DNA from: a bacterium
Lineage (GTDB): Bacteria > Margulisbacteria > Marinamargulisbacteria > JABGVJ01
DNA: 43,558 nucleotides
Direction: 5' to 3'
Assembly (NCBI GenBank): GCA_018646105.1
Contig: JABGVJ010000020.1
Location: 1-43,558 of the forward strand
This document shows, piece after piece, positions 1 through 8,252 of this stretch. Every line of letters begins with the position of its first letter. The first letter of the stretch is position 1. The notes below the pieces were generated by a model that had not been told where the DNA came from, ran no database searches, and saw only the letters and a program-made list of their open reading frames with translations. Made by a program: the position numbers and the translations under genes.

Positions 1-480
1 ATTAAGTTAGCTAAAGATATTGAGCTTTGGTTTATTTATCCTTTTAAAGATTATTTACCCGAGCATAATGAAAACAATAATTCGCTTGTAGTAAGACTGA
101 GTTATAAAGATATTGATTTTTTGTTCACGGGAGATTTGGAAAAAGAAAAAGAAATTTTATTAGCTAATATTTGGCAAGAAAAATTAGATTCAGAAGTTTT
201 AAAATTAGGGCATCATGGTAGTAACACGTCTAGTAGTAGTGAGTTTTTAAATATGGTTAAACCGGAATTAGCTATAATTTGTGTAGGTAATAAAAATAAG
301 TTTGGACATCCGTCCAAGAAAGTTTTACAAAAATTGCGCCATAGAAATATCAAATTTTTAAGAACAGATCAATCAGGAGCGATTGAAATTATTACAGATG
401 GTAAAAAGATTTTTTATAAAATCATGTTTAATAAAGGATTGATAACAAAGAAAAGTATTTTTCCTAAAAAACCAAAATAA
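1..480 (+). CDS. comEC: ComEC/Rec2 DNA-uptake channel, C-terminal part (5' end outside window)
   Basis: The reading frame is open from the first base and codes for 159 residues of the C-terminal metallo-beta-lactamase-like domain of ComEC/Rec2, the inner-membrane channel for transforming DNA. Visible marks are the segment NNSLVVRLSYKDIDFLFTGD, typical of the MBL core, then LKLGHHGSNTSSS with the HHGS metal/phosphate motif, and the late SVGxxNxFGHPS-like stretch CVGNKNKFGHPS. The membrane-spanning competence domain must lie upstream. An internal ATG-like start at 121 is not the real start because homology runs upstream of it. The 3' end overlaps the convergent M50 protease gene by 67 bases. 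Family assignment is secure; whether the full gene is intact cannot be seen. Confidence 0.88.
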   Translation: MKLAKDIELWFIYPFKDYLPEHNENNNSLVVRLSYKDIDFLFTGDLEKEKEILLANIWQEKLDSEVLKLGHHGSNTSSSSEFLNMVKPELAIICVGNKNKFGHPSKKVLQKLRHRNIKFLRTDQSGAIEIITDGKKIFYKIMFNKGLITKKSIFPKKPK

Positions 481-1040
481 GCTAAAATAAAAATCAATAA
501 AAAACCGTAAGGTTCCAATCTTAGTAATTTGACTTTTAAATCATAAGGTAAAAAATATAAAAGTACTTTGGACCCATCTAAAGGTGGGATCGGAAACAGA
601 TTGAAAACAGCTAAAACCAAGTTTAAAATAATGGTAGTTTTAAGAATTGTTAGTAAGAAATAAGTAAATTCCGGAGAAATAATGATGGTATTAATAAGCA
701 AAAAAGCTTTAAACATGATACTAGCAAGGATGGCTAAACTGAGATTTGTGAGTGGCCCGGCTAAAGAAACGATCATCATATCTTTTAAAGGGTTTTTGAA
801 ATTAGCAGAGTTTACTGGTACGGGTTTGGCCCAGCCGATCATAAAATGACTGCCGGATAAAATAAAAAGTGCTGGTAAGATAATTGAGCCTAAAAGGTCA
901 ATATGTGAAATAGGGTTTAAGGTAAGTCGGCCAGCGTATTTGGCGGTTTTGTCCCCAAAAAGATAAGCTACATAACCGTGAGCAACTTCGTGAAAAATAA
1001 CAGAGATTAGTAATACGATGACCATGATAAGAATATTCAT
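414..1040 (-). CDS. Site-2 protease-like M50 family zinc metalloprotease
   Basis: A 208-residue polytopic membrane protein of the short (YwhC/Rv-type) M50 rhomboid-independent intramembrane protease group. HEVAH near residue 17 is the HExxH zinc motif inside the first membrane helix; FPIPPLDGSK near residue 150 supplies the second conserved NPDG-like motif with the third ligand Asp. The family cleaves membrane-bound substrates inside the bilayer; the substrate here is unknown. It is the last gene of a minus-strand run (cysS, Nudix, recombinase, protease), starting 14 bases after the recombinase stop codon, and its 3' end overlaps comEC in antisense. The length is usual for the family. Confidence 0.9.
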   Translation of the reverse strand: MNILIMVIVLLISVIFHEVAHGYVAYLFGDKTAKYAGRLTLNPISHIDLLGSIILPALFILSGSHFMIGWAKPVPVNSANFKNPLKDMMIVSLAGPLTNLSLAILASIMFKAFLLINTIIISPEFTYFLLTILKTTIILNLVLAVFNLFPIPPLDGSKVLLYFLPYDLKVKLLRLEPYGFLLIFILAYFGFLGKILFFVINPLLNMIL

Positions 1041-1054
1041 TTGTTTTCCTTCTT

Positions 1055-1924
1055 CTAAGCGTGTGGATGTGCTTTATTGTAGATTTCTTTAATTTTAGCT
1101 CTGGAGACACTAGTATAAATCTGAGTAGTGGATATGTCACTATGTCCTAAAAGTTCTTGGACATCTCTTAGGCCAGCACCATGTTCTAATAAATGAGTGG
1201 CAAAAGAATGTCTTAGGGTATGTGGAGAAACACGGGGGTTGAGATGGGCTTTATGAACATATTTTTTAATGATATTAAATAACCCTTGTCTGGTAATAGC
1301 TTGACCTGATTTATTTAAAAATAAATTTTCTGGACTATGCGTACGAGCTATTTCTGGTCTTTCTTTTTGTAAATAATTTAAAATAGCGGTTTTTGCTTTG
1401 CTTCCTAAAGGTACAATGCGTTCTTTGGATCCTTTGCCAAAAATTTTGATGAGTTCAAAATTGTTTTCAAAAGCGGTTAGTTTAAGATTGGCTAGTTCAG
1501 AGGCTCTGAGACCACATGCATAAAAAAGTTCTAGAATCGCGGTATCTCTCATAAAAAAGGGGGTGTTTTGTTCTGGGGCAGAGATTAGTTTTTCTATTTC
1601 CTGAAGACTTATAGCTTTGGGAAGTTTTTTTTCTCTTTTAGGTTTGACGTCTATTAGTTGCGGTTCCTCTGTGAGAATTTTTTCAATATAAAGATACTTA
1701 CAAAAATTTTTGATTGCGGATAATTTACGCGAAATAGAGGCCGGACTGTATTCTCTATTATGTAAATAAACGGAAAATTTAGCGATATTTTGAGGTATTA
1801 GGGCTAAAGCACCTAAAAAATCTAAAAATTGTTCTATATCTGAACGATAGGCTTCAATGGTGTTTTCGGAAACACCTTTTTCGTAACGGAGGTAAAGTAA
1901 AAAATCGTTGATGTGTTGTTTCAT
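1055..1924 (-). CDS. XerC/XerD-type tyrosine recombinase
   Basis: A 289-residue site-specific recombinase with the N-terminal SAM-like core-binding domain (residues 1-90, MKQHINDFLLYLRYEKGVSENT) and the C-terminal catalytic domain. Catalytic residues visible: Arg in CGLRASELANL, Lys in IFGKGSKER, HTLRHSFATHLLEHG (H-x-x-R), LLGHSDISTTQIY with the nucleophilic Tyr. Xer proteins resolve chromosome dimers at dif with a partner; whether this is XerC, XerD or a single XerH-like enzyme cannot be told. No integron, phage or dif site was recognised nearby. An intergenic palindromic repeat ends directly at the start codon, and its GGTGAGG end, four bases before the ATG, appears to be the ribosome-binding site. 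Confidence 0.92.
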   Translation of the reverse strand: MKQHINDFLLYLRYEKGVSENTIEAYRSDIEQFLDFLGALALIPQNIAKFSVYLHNREYSPASISRKLSAIKNFCKYLYIEKILTEEPQLIDVKPKREKKLPKAISLQEIEKLISAPEQNTPFFMRDTAILELFYACGLRASELANLKLTAFENNFELIKIFGKGSKERIVPLGSKAKTAILNYLQKERPEIARTHSPENLFLNKSGQAITRQGLFNIIKKYVHKAHLNPRVSPHTLRHSFATHLLEHGAGLRDVQELLGHSDISTTQIYTSVSRAKIKEIYNKAHPHA

Positions 1925-1925
1925 T

Positions 1926-1972
1926 AGGCCTCACCCCTTCCCCCTCTCCACATGTGGAGAGGGGGAAAGTCA
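1926..1972 (+). repeat. Intergenic palindromic repeat copy 1
   Basis: Begins with GGCCTCACCCC and contains a perfect 26-bp palindrome at 1940-1965 (13-bp arms, CCCCCTCTCCACA). It sits between the recombinase start and the Nudix stop codon. It is one of about ten related copies in the window. Read on the minus strand, its end gives GGTGAGG just before the recombinase ATG. Confidence 0.85.
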
Positions 1973-2500
1973 CTTTTTTAAAATATTTTTAACCATTAAG
2001 AGCATTAAGATGGTTTTGGTGTCTTCAATTTGGTTGGTTTTGATCATATGGTCAATGTCGTCTAAGGTAATGGTTTCTAGGGCAATATGTTCATCGTGGT
2101 CGAAATTGGTGCTGCCTGGTGTTAAATCTTTTGCTAGGTACATATATGCGTATTCCTCACAAAAACCCGGGCTAGAATATGCTTTGGTTAACAATTGCCA
2201 GGATTTGGCGGTATAGCCTGTTTCTTCTTGTAATTCTCTTTTGGCGGCAACGAGAGGGTCTTCCCCATGGTCAATAATACCTGCGCAGGCTTCTAGAAGT
2301 TCTTTTTCGATGGGTTTACGGAATTGACGGACAAGATGGATTTTATTGGGTTTTTCAAAAGGGATCACCACGACACAGGGACTATGTTCTACAATGTCTC
2401 TGGTGGATTCGCGTCCGTCTTCTAGCCGTACCCAGTCTTTACGTACATTGAGGACAGTTCCTTTGTAATAGTATTCTGATTTAATAGTTGTTTCTTTCAT
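1970..2500 (-). CDS. Nudix hydrolase, ADP-ribose pyrophosphatase type
   Basis: A 176-residue Nudix protein. The Nudix box is complete: GIIDHGEDPLVAAKRELQEE followed by TGY (GX5EX7REUXEEXGU), with the conserved Pro-rich segment SSPGFCEE about 20 residues later that is typical of ADP-sugar/ADP-ribose pyrophosphatases (NudF group). It likely hydrolyses ADP-ribose or a similar nucleoside diphosphate sugar to AMP and a phosphosugar. Its start lies two bases after the cysS stop codon, so the two are almost certainly cotranscribed. Substrate is inferred from family only. Confidence 0.9.
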   Translation of the reverse strand: MKETTIKSEYYYKGTVLNVRKDWVRLEDGRESTRDIVEHSPCVVVIPFEKPNKIHLVRQFRKPIEKELLEACAGIIDHGEDPLVAAKRELQEETGYTAKSWQLLTKAYSSPGFCEEYAYMYLAKDLTPGSTNFDHDEHIALETITLDDIDHMIKTNQIEDTKTILMLLMVKNILKK

Positions 2501-2502
2501 AG

Positions 2503-3930
2503 TTAAATTGGCTTTAAAATAGTGCCATCCTTACTATCTTCGATGCTAAAACCTAATTTTTTAATTTGGTCTCTGATTGCATCTGCTTCTTGATATTTTT
2601 TTTGTTGTTTTAATAAATAACGGTGTTCTATCAATTTTAGTGCCTTAAATTCTTTTTCTAAATATTTTTTGTCCTTAGAAATAAGATTTTCTTTTTTGAG
2701 ATTTTCTAGGTTTGATAGTTGCGTACGGGCATTGGCTAGGTCTAGACCAAATACTTTATCCATATGAAAAAGAGTAGCGGCTTTTTTAGAAGCGTCTTCT
2801 TTACTTTCTAGGAGTTTCCAGACAACCGCTAAAGCTTTGGCCATATTGAGATCATCATAAATAGCTTCTTCAAAATTTTTGATATAAGGAGCTAAAACCT
2901 CACAAGCAGGAGCTGGTAACTCAAGACAATGTTTCCAGAGTTTGACTAAAGCGGTTTGGGCTGCGTTTAAAGCTTCCCAGGTAAAATTAATAGGTTTGCG
3001 GTATGAAGTTCCTAAGAAAAAATAACGTAGAGCAAGAGGAACAAAGTCTTTGCCGGCTAAATCTTGGAGGGTATACAAATTACCCAGAGATTTGGACATC
3101 TTGGTGTTATTCACATTAAGGAAGGCTGTATGCGTCCAATAATTTACAAACTTTTTACCAGTTGCGCATTCTGATTGTGCGATTTCATTGGTATGGTGAA
3201 CAGGGATATGGTCGATGCCGCCGGTATGAATATCGAGCGTTTCACCAAGGTACCTCATAGACATGGCCGAACACTCAATATGCCAGCCAGGAAAACCTTT
3301 ACCCCATTTACTATCCCATTGCATAAGATGATTTGGTTGATTGGTAACCCAAAGTGCGAAGTCCCAAGGGTTTTTGCGTTCCTTGTCAATTTTGACACGC
3401 GCACCCGCTTCCTGTTTGGCTAAATTTAATTTAGCAAAGTTCGGATATGCAGCAAATTTTGATGTATCAAAGATCACACCAACGCTGGTTTTGTAGGTAT
3501 AACCATTTTTTTCTAATTGTTCAATTAAATGTAGCATATCTGAAATATGTTCCGTAGCACGGCAAATAGTGTTAGGTTTAAGGATGTTCATTTTAACGGT
3601 TTCTTCCCAAAAGCATTTTTCATAGAAACGCGCGATTTCAGCAGGGGTTTTGTTTTCTTTTTTTGCACCTACAATCAATTTATCTTCGCCTTCGTCCGCA
3701 TCGCTGGTCATATGACCTACGTCGGTAACATTCATAACGTGGCGGATGTCATAGCCAGCATACTCCAGGACACGTCTTAACAGGTCGCTGGTGGTGTAGG
3801 TGTATAGGTGGCCGATATGGGTGTAATAATAAGCAGTGATACCGCAACTATACATAGAGACGTATTTTTTATTTAAAGGTTGAAAAGTTTCTACTTTACG
3901 GGAAGCAGTGTTAAAAAGTTTGATAGGCAT
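2503..3930 (-). CDS. cysS: Cysteinyl-tRNA synthetase
   Basis: A 475-residue class I aminoacyl-tRNA synthetase of normal length that charges tRNA-Cys in the cytoplasm. The N-terminus YSCGITAYYYTHIGHLYTYT carries the first zinc ligand Cys and the HIGH motif. HIECSAMSMRYLG with the later HHTNEIAQSECATGKKF carries the remaining zinc ligands, and NTKMSKSLGN is the KMSKS loop. The DALR-type anticodon region and the basic C-terminal tail (LLKQQKKYQEADAIRDQIKK) are present. An AAGGAG ribosome-binding site precedes the ATG. It heads the four-gene minus-strand run ending with the M50 protease. Confidence 0.97.
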   Translation of the reverse strand: MPIKLFNTASRKVETFQPLNKKYVSMYSCGITAYYYTHIGHLYTYTTSDLLRRVLEYAGYDIRHVMNVTDVGHMTSDADEGEDKLIVGAKKENKTPAEIARFYEKCFWEETVKMNILKPNTICRATEHISDMLHLIEQLEKNGYTYKTSVGVIFDTSKFAAYPNFAKLNLAKQEAGARVKIDKERKNPWDFALWVTNQPNHLMQWDSKWGKGFPGWHIECSAMSMRYLGETLDIHTGGIDHIPVHHTNEIAQSECATGKKFVNYWTHTAFLNVNNTKMSKSLGNLYTLQDLAGKDFVPLALRYFFLGTSYRKPINFTWEALNAAQTALVKLWKHCLELPAPACEVLAPYIKNFEEAIYDDLNMAKALAVVWKLLESKEDASKKAATLFHMDKVFGLDLANARTQLSNLENLKKENLISKDKKYLEKEFKALKLIEHRYLLKQQKKYQEADAIRDQIKKLGFSIEDSKDGTILKPI

Positions 3931-4048
3931 ATTTTTCTCCTTCGTTTTACTAAATAAATATTAGCATATATAAAAATATTTGATAAATATTAAGCTAGAG
4001 TGAATTTTTTTGTAAAAATTATCGATAAGTTAATAAAGGGTATTAACC

Positions 4049-4201
4049 CTGTCTTTTCGGCGCTCACTCGGTCATGAAAATCTCTACGAGCTTTTCGTGA
4101 CTCTCGTTTCGCTTGAAAATAGAGTGTACTGTCTTTTCGGCACTCACTCGGTCATGAAAATCTCTACGAGCTTTTCGTGACTCTCGTTTCGCTTGAAAAT
4201 A
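4049..4201. repeat. Tandem repeat, two copies of 73 bp at an 80-bp period
   Basis: Copies at 4049-4121 and 4129-4201 differ at one base. Each contains an inverted repeat GTCATGAAAA...TTTTCGTGAC around CTCTACGAGC and is GC-richer than its surroundings. The junction sequence recurs in part at 8241-8272. It fills most of the gap between the divergently transcribed cysS and the orphan gene at 4215. No gene was found in it. Confidence 0.9.
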
Positions 4202-4214
4202 AAATGGAGCAAAA

Positions 4215-4655
4215 ATGAAAAAAATAATAGCTATGATTTTGAGATTACCTTCAAGAGCAAGTTCGACTTCGACGTCCCCTTTGCCAACCCCTAAAGCTAT
4301 GGATTGGGAATATTCTACGAATTTGTTAATAATAAAAATTAATAATGGTGATTTTGATAATTTTGTTGGGTTAAAGCAAGTGGATGATTTGCAAGAGTTG
4401 GCGACTGATTTAGTGAAGAATCATTTGGATAAAGTAGATTCTGTGATGAGTCAATGTATACATGTTGGTTTCAAACTAAAAGTAGGTTTAGGATTAGAAA
4501 CGTTAGCAATAGATCTTGCTTTAAAAAATGATAAAGAGATATTAGATGAAGTTATTAAATGTAGGTATACTTTATTTTTACAACATTTGGTGACCGCATT
4601 GATACAAGCAGGTAAAATCGAATTGGCAGTAAAGATTACAAGGTCAACTAGTTAA
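4215..4655 (+). CDS. Small orphan protein, 146 aa, unknown function
   Basis: Not recognised. The start ATG is preceded by GGAG at a good spacing. The protein begins MKKIIAMILRLPSRASSTST: a short basic-hydrophobic segment followed by a Ser/Thr/Pro-rich linker, resembling the N-termini of several orphan genes in the 19-26 kb island and at 35672. Residues 30-146 look entirely helical (GLKQVDDLQELATDLVKNHL, LETLAIDLALKNDKEI) and could form short helical hairpins like degenerate ankyrin or TPR repeats, but no repeat period is convincing. It lies directly behind a tandem DNA repeat and ends 8 bases inside the convergent murL-like gene. It is probably a real gene of the island's effector-like group. 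Confidence 0.6.
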   Translation: MKKIIAMILRLPSRASSTSTSPLPTPKAMDWEYSTNLLIIKINNGDFDNFVGLKQVDDLQELATDLVKNHLDKVDSVMSQCIHVGFKLKVGLGLETLAIDLALKNDKEILDEVIKCRYTLFLQHLVTALIQAGKIELAVKITRSTS

Positions 4656-5970
4656 AAAAGTTTGGAATGAGGTTTTCCTGATTAAAATAAGTTAATTCTT
4701 TTTTTATGGCTGATTTGGATTTAATAAGGTTTATATGTTCTTTTTTATAGTATTTAAGTAATAGGGGTAAAGCTTTTGTTGGAGCAGATTTTTGCAGGAT
4801 GATACTCAAGGCAGCATTGATTTCAGCATAAGTGCCGACACATTCAAAGGGTTTAGTAGTGGTAGCCCCAATTAGTTCCTGAAAAACACTTAATAGTTTG
4901 GCATTTTCAAATAGATTATTACCAAAAATATGCAATAACTCTTCAGGACTTAAAAAAGCACTAAACATAATATAGACGAATAAACATTTGGGACAATTAC
5001 AACACCAAATACCGTTTTTACTACCTTTATTACAACTACGAAATACTGTGAAATACTGTTTATTTAATTGAGAAAATTTTTGTGCTATTTGAAGCTCATT
5101 AAACCTTCTTAATAAACTAAAATAGTGAATATGGTCTACTATAAAATTAGCTACATAATTTTTAAAATCTTTTTCAAATTCAAAACTTTTAGAATATTGA
5201 TGATTGATGCTGGTGCCTGGGATAGTAGCTTCATTAGCACTAGCTTCATTAGATAAAACAATGTATTCATAACCAAATAAAGCAGCACAAAGCAGGCTAG
5301 TAAACGCGAGTAAAGCAGAAAATGGCGTATGCCCGTTTAAAAATCCTTTTTGATTTAAATCAAGTAATTTAGGATCAATGGTTCTTTGTATTTCTAGAAT
5401 ATTTGTTTGTTGATAACCAGCGATAAAACAAGTTTTGAGACTGGCTTCACGAGGATTAAGAATTAAAGGCGTATTAGATGATTTGGTTTTGACTAATGTT
5501 TCTAGTGTGACGATAGAATCTTTGCCGCCACCGATAGGAATTAGATTTTTATGCGTGGGTTGTAAATTTTGTTTTTGGAATTTTTTAGGGTTTTTAATTT
5601 CAATCTCTACAAAATCATCTACATTATTTTGAATTTTATTTTGGTAAAAGAACTCCCCTAGCCCTTTGAAATAAAGTTTTTTCCACCATTTGATTTGGGC
5701 TGTATTTAAAGAACCTGGTGCTTCAATAATTATTTTAGGCGAACAAGTGGCTTTCCAATAACTAATAAGTTCAATTAACCCTAAATTAAAGACCATGTTT
5801 TGGATAACGTCAGACTCTAAGTCTATTTGTAGCTTAAAATCTTTTTTAGGGATGGTGATTTGCGGATGGAATTGGATTTCCTTTGTAAGGTAAAAATGGA
5901 AACTGATAATAATATTTTGTCGAATTTTTTCGATTTTATAAGATTTATAAATAAATTCTGGGTACTTCAT
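4648..5970 (-). CDS. murL: MurL-like UDP-MurNAc-L-Ala-L-Glu epimerase
   Basis: A 440-residue protein with a PP-loop-like motif LIPIGGGKDSIVT near residue 145, then VLSNEASANEATIPG, NHQYSKSFEFEKDF, and the Cys cluster CNKGSKNGIWCCNCPKC. This order matches my recollection of MurL, the ATP-dependent epimerase that converts the terminal L-Glu of UDP-MurNAc-L-Ala-L-Glu to D-Glu in peptidoglycan precursor synthesis, replacing glutamate racemase (usually with MurD2). It follows tadA by nine bases; no Shine-Dalgarno sequence is visible, but a TATAAT (minus strand, 5979-5984) ends eight bases before the ATG. Assignment rests on motif memory. The alternative is an unassigned PP-loop ATPase. No murD2 lies in this window. 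Confidence 0.72.
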   Translation of the reverse strand: MKYPEFIYKSYKIEKIRQNIIISFHFYLTKEIQFHPQITIPKKDFKLQIDLESDVIQNMVFNLGLIELISYWKATCSPKIIIEAPGSLNTAQIKWWKKLYFKGLGEFFYQNKIQNNVDDFVEIEIKNPKKFQKQNLQPTHKNLIPIGGGKDSIVTLETLVKTKSSNTPLILNPREASLKTCFIAGYQQTNILEIQRTIDPKLLDLNQKGFLNGHTPFSALLAFTSLLCAALFGYEYIVLSNEASANEATIPGTSINHQYSKSFEFEKDFKNYVANFIVDHIHYFSLLRRFNELQIAQKFSQLNKQYFTVFRSCNKGSKNGIWCCNCPKCLFVYIMFSAFLSPEELLHIFGNNLFENAKLLSVFQELIGATTTKPFECVGTYAEINAALSIILQKSAPTKALPLLLKYYKKEHINLIKSKSAIKKELTYFNQENLIPNFFN

Positions 5971-5979
5971 AATTTAATA

Positions 5980-6444
5980 TTATAACAAGTTAGTTTTTGA
6001 GCGTCGAATATGCGTAAAAAAATCTTTGAGTATATACGAACATTTAGGATCGTTTAAATAAGTAACGATTACTTGATGATTGAATTTATTTTCAAACAAA
6101 TTTAGCACAGAGCCAGCTGCTCCACCTTTAGTATCGTGAGCCCCGAAAACGACATTTTTAATCCGAGCTTGGATGATGGCGCCGGCGCACATAGGGCAAG
6201 GTTCCAAGGTGGTATAAAGCGTGCAGTCTTGGAGCCGCCATGTTTTAAGTTTTTTAGAAGCTTTTTGGATGACCAGAAGTTCGGCGTGGGCAGTGGTGTC
6301 TTGTTTGGTTTCTATCAGATTGTGGGCACGGGCAATAATTTTATTATCCTTGGTAAGGATAGCACCGACAGGAACTTCGTTTTTAAGAAAAGCTTTTTGG
6401 GCTTCTTTATAAGCTAGATCTAAAAATTGTTGTGTCATATTCAC
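5980..6444 (-). CDS. tadA: tRNA adenosine(34) deaminase
   Basis: A 154-residue zinc deaminase that makes inosine at the wobble position of tRNA-Arg(ACG). HAELLVIQKA gives the catalytic Glu and zinc His, and TTLEPCPMCAGAI gives the PCxxC zinc ligands. VPVGAIL and ARIKNVVFGAHDTKGGAAGS are characteristic of TadA rather than of cytidine deaminases. Start choice is uncertain: GTG at 6444 or ATG two codons later; neither has a strong Shine-Dalgarno sequence. It lies in a compact minus-strand operon with efp, DUF3467 and murL. Confidence 0.95.
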   Translation of the reverse strand: MNMTQQFLDLAYKEAQKAFLKNEVPVGAILTKDNKIIARAHNLIETKQDTTAHAELLVIQKASKKLKTWRLQDCTLYTTLEPCPMCAGAIIQARIKNVVFGAHDTKGGAAGSVLNLFENKFNHQVIVTYLNDPKCSYILKDFFTHIRRSKTNLL

Positions 6445-6449
6445 TAAAT

Positions 6450-6848
6450 TTAATTAACGCTAAATCCTAAGCCGCTAGTATCTATATTGGGAAATCTTTT
6501 GGTTTCGGATAGTGATTCGTATTTTTCTTCATAGCTTTCTATGTCTTCTTGGAGCATTTGAGCTAGTCTTTTAGCATTAGCCGGATTTAAGATAACCCTG
6601 GAAAAAATTTTCCCCTTAGCTATTTGCGGTTGTAAAAAGGCAAAGTCTAAAATAAATTCTTCTTTATTAAAATTAACCATAACCAAATTGCTGTAATTAC
6701 CAGAAGCTATTTCGTTATTAATGTCTAATTGGATTTGTAATTTTTCTTTTTTGGCAAGTTCGTTTAATTTTTTTAATTTTTCAGCTAAATTTTTAGCTTC
6801 ATCTTCATTATTGTTTTCTTGGTTTTCCTCATTAATATTTTCGATCAT
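6450..6848 (-). CDS. DUF3467 domain protein
   Basis: A 132-residue protein. Residues 45-115 (NEIASGNYSNLVMVNFNKEE, FDFAFLQPQIAKGKIFSRVI, NPANAKRLAQML) match the DUF3467 family of unknown function, whose members are small cytosolic proteins with an immunoglobulin-like beta core. The N-terminal 40 residues are highly charged (NEENQENNNEDEAKNLAEKL) and predicted helical or disordered. An AGGAG site precedes the ATG. It sits between efp and tadA; the linkage gives no clear functional clue. Confidence 0.85.
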   Translation of the reverse strand: MIENINEENQENNNEDEAKNLAEKLKKLNELAKKEKLQIQLDINNEIASGNYSNLVMVNFNKEEFILDFAFLQPQIAKGKIFSRVILNPANAKRLAQMLQEDIESYEEKYESLSETKRFPNIDTSGLGFSVN

Positions 6849-6862
6849 TTTTAGACTCCTTT

Positions 6863-7426
6863 TTATTTTACTCTTTCCAGATATTCCTGGGTTTCGGTAT
6901 TGATCCTGACCATATCTCCTTCTTTAATAAAAGCAGGAGCCTGGATAGTAAGGTTGTTTTCTAAAATTATAGGGCTAAGAGAAGCTGTAACCGTGGCTTT
7001 TTTGATGACGGGTGGAGCACTTATAACTTTGAAATCCATGGTTTTGGGAAGTTCGAGATCCACGGCTTTGTCTTGATAAAATACAACTGTATAATCTTCA
7101 CCTTCCTTTAGAAAATAATCAAGATCGTTAAACATCTCTTTGGAAAGCATATGTTGTTCATAATCAGAATGACTCATAAAAATATAATGGTCTTCATCTT
7201 TGTAAAGGTATTGCATTTGTTGGTTTTCCAAGGCTGCTTTTTCGACTTTGTCTGATGATTTAAAGCGACGTTCCATATTTTTGTTATTGATAATATTTTT
7301 GAGTTTAGTCTGAATACAGGCATCACCTTTACCAGGTGTTCGATGCATCATCCAGGTAACACGACAAAGCGTGCCTTCTAAGTTTAAAATCATGCCTTTT
7401 CTGATTTGGGTCGCATTGATATACAT
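6863..7426 (-). CDS. efp: Translation elongation factor P
   Basis: A 187-residue EF-P of usual length with KOW-like N-terminal domain and two OB domains. The tip loop HRTPGKGDA carries Lys33, the position modified (lysylation or similar) in many bacteria; the loop lacks the Pro-rich PPGKGPP form. The C-terminal signature region reads GDMVRINTETQEYLERVK. EF-P relieves ribosome stalling at polyproline. A strong AAGGAG ribosome-binding site lies before the ATG. No epmA/epmB or ymfI-type modification gene is seen in the window. It is the first gene of the efp-DUF3467-tadA-murL run. Confidence 0.96.
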   Translation of the reverse strand: MYINATQIRKGMILNLEGTLCRVTWMMHRTPGKGDACIQTKLKNIINNKNMERRFKSSDKVEKAALENQQMQYLYKDEDHYIFMSHSDYEQHMLSKEMFNDLDYFLKEGEDYTVVFYQDKAVDLELPKTMDFKVISAPPVIKKATVTASLSPIILENNLTIQAPAFIKEGDMVRINTETQEYLERVK

Positions 7427-7546
7427 TTTTTTTTCTCCTTGAGCGATAGCTTCAATTTTTAATAAATAAAGTTTTTTATATAATAACTGATAATGGTCTT
7501 TTTTTTAAGGTATACCTTCAGAATTAGGGGAAATTATTTCTTTAGG

Positions 7547-7591
7547 CCTCACCCCCTAGCCCCCTCTCCATAAATGTAGAGGGGGAATTAA
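7547..7591 (+). repeat. Intergenic palindromic repeat copy 2
   Basis: GGCCTCACCCCCTAGCCCC followed by a short-loop stem (CCCCCTCT...AGAGGGGG around CCATAAATGT). It lies in the divergent efp-pth intergenic region (7427-7655), which otherwise holds only the -10 box of pth and AT-rich sequence. Confidence 0.85.
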
Positions 7592-7643
7592 TGTTTTATT
7601 TTTTTTTAAATACATAAAGAGATATTCCTTCAGGACCTTATGT

Positions 7644-7649
7644 TATAAT
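7644..7649 (+). promoter_or_regulatory. -10 box of pth, likely leaderless transcript
   Basis: A perfect TATAAT ends six bases before the pth ATG at 7656, so the transcript would begin at or next to the start codon. No Shine-Dalgarno sequence lies in the expected place. No clear -35 box is visible. Confidence 0.55.
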
Positions 7650-7655
7650 TAATTT

Positions 7656-8252
7656 ATGTATTTAATCGTATGCTTAGGTAATCCTGAAACTAAATATAAA
7701 AATAATCGGCATAATATAGGATTTAGGGTAGCTGATTTTTTGGTTAAACAATTTGTTTTTTCTACGAAAAAGAAAAAATTCAAAGCTTGTTTTTATGAGG
7801 GATTGATCGCTGATAAAAAAGTATTGTTGATCAAACCACAGACCTATATGAATAATTCCGGAGAAGCTGTGATTTTAGCGGCTAGTTTTTATAAAATTCC
7901 TATGGATCAGATATTAGTTATTTATGACGATGTAGATTTGTTATTTAAAAATATGCGTCTAAAACCAAAAGGTTCTGCGGGTACGCATAATGGACTAAAA
8001 TCAGTTATTGCGTGTTTGAAAACTACAGATTTTGCCAGATTAAGACTGGGTATTGGCCCAAAGCCAGAGCACGGGGGGTTACATGATTTTGTTTTGGGGG
8101 ATTTTACGGAAGACGAAAAAAAAGAATTACCTGCTATTATAAAAAAAGCCGGAAATGCGGTGGAATCTTATGTGGTGAATGGTATTGATAGTGCTATGAA
8201 TAATCATAATCAAGGAGATTTAAATTTGCACGATTCCTGCTTGAAAGTATAG
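7656..8252 (+). CDS. pth: Peptidyl-tRNA hydrolase
   Basis: A 198-residue Pth that frees peptides from prematurely dropped peptidyl-tRNA. Motifs: VCLGNPETKYKNNRHNIGF with the catalytic His (about residue 21) and Asn, KPQTYMNNSGEAV, YDDVDL with the Asp that polarises the His, and KGSAGTHNGLKS. Length and order are normal. The start codon follows a TATAAT box by six bases and lacks a ribosome-binding site, suggesting a leaderless mRNA. It is divergent from efp; both serve translation. Confidence 0.96.
   Translation: MYLIVCLGNPETKYKNNRHNIGFRVADFLVKQFVFSTKKKKFKACFYEGLIADKKVLLIKPQTYMNNSGEAVILAASFYKIPMDQILVIYDDVDLLFKNMRLKPKGSAGTHNGLKSVIACLKTTDFARLRLGIGPKPEHGGLHDFVLGDFTEDEKKELPAIIKKAGNAVESYVVNGIDSAMNNHNQGDLNLHDSCLKV

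Noticed and set aside
898-1140. Minus-strand reading frame of 80 codons across the M50/recombinase junction
   Set aside because: It overlaps both genes in another frame, and its residues show no family features; it is a shadow frame.
1055-1924. Phage or integron integrase
   Set aside because: It has plain XerC/D architecture in a housekeeping gene run, with no att sites, cassettes or phage genes beside it.
4049-4201. CRISPR or attenuator array from the tandem repeat
   Set aside because: Only two copies with a 7-base gap, no spacer-like sequence.
6136-6417. Plus-strand frames antisense to tadA
   Set aside because: They mirror the coding bias of tadA and lack start signals.
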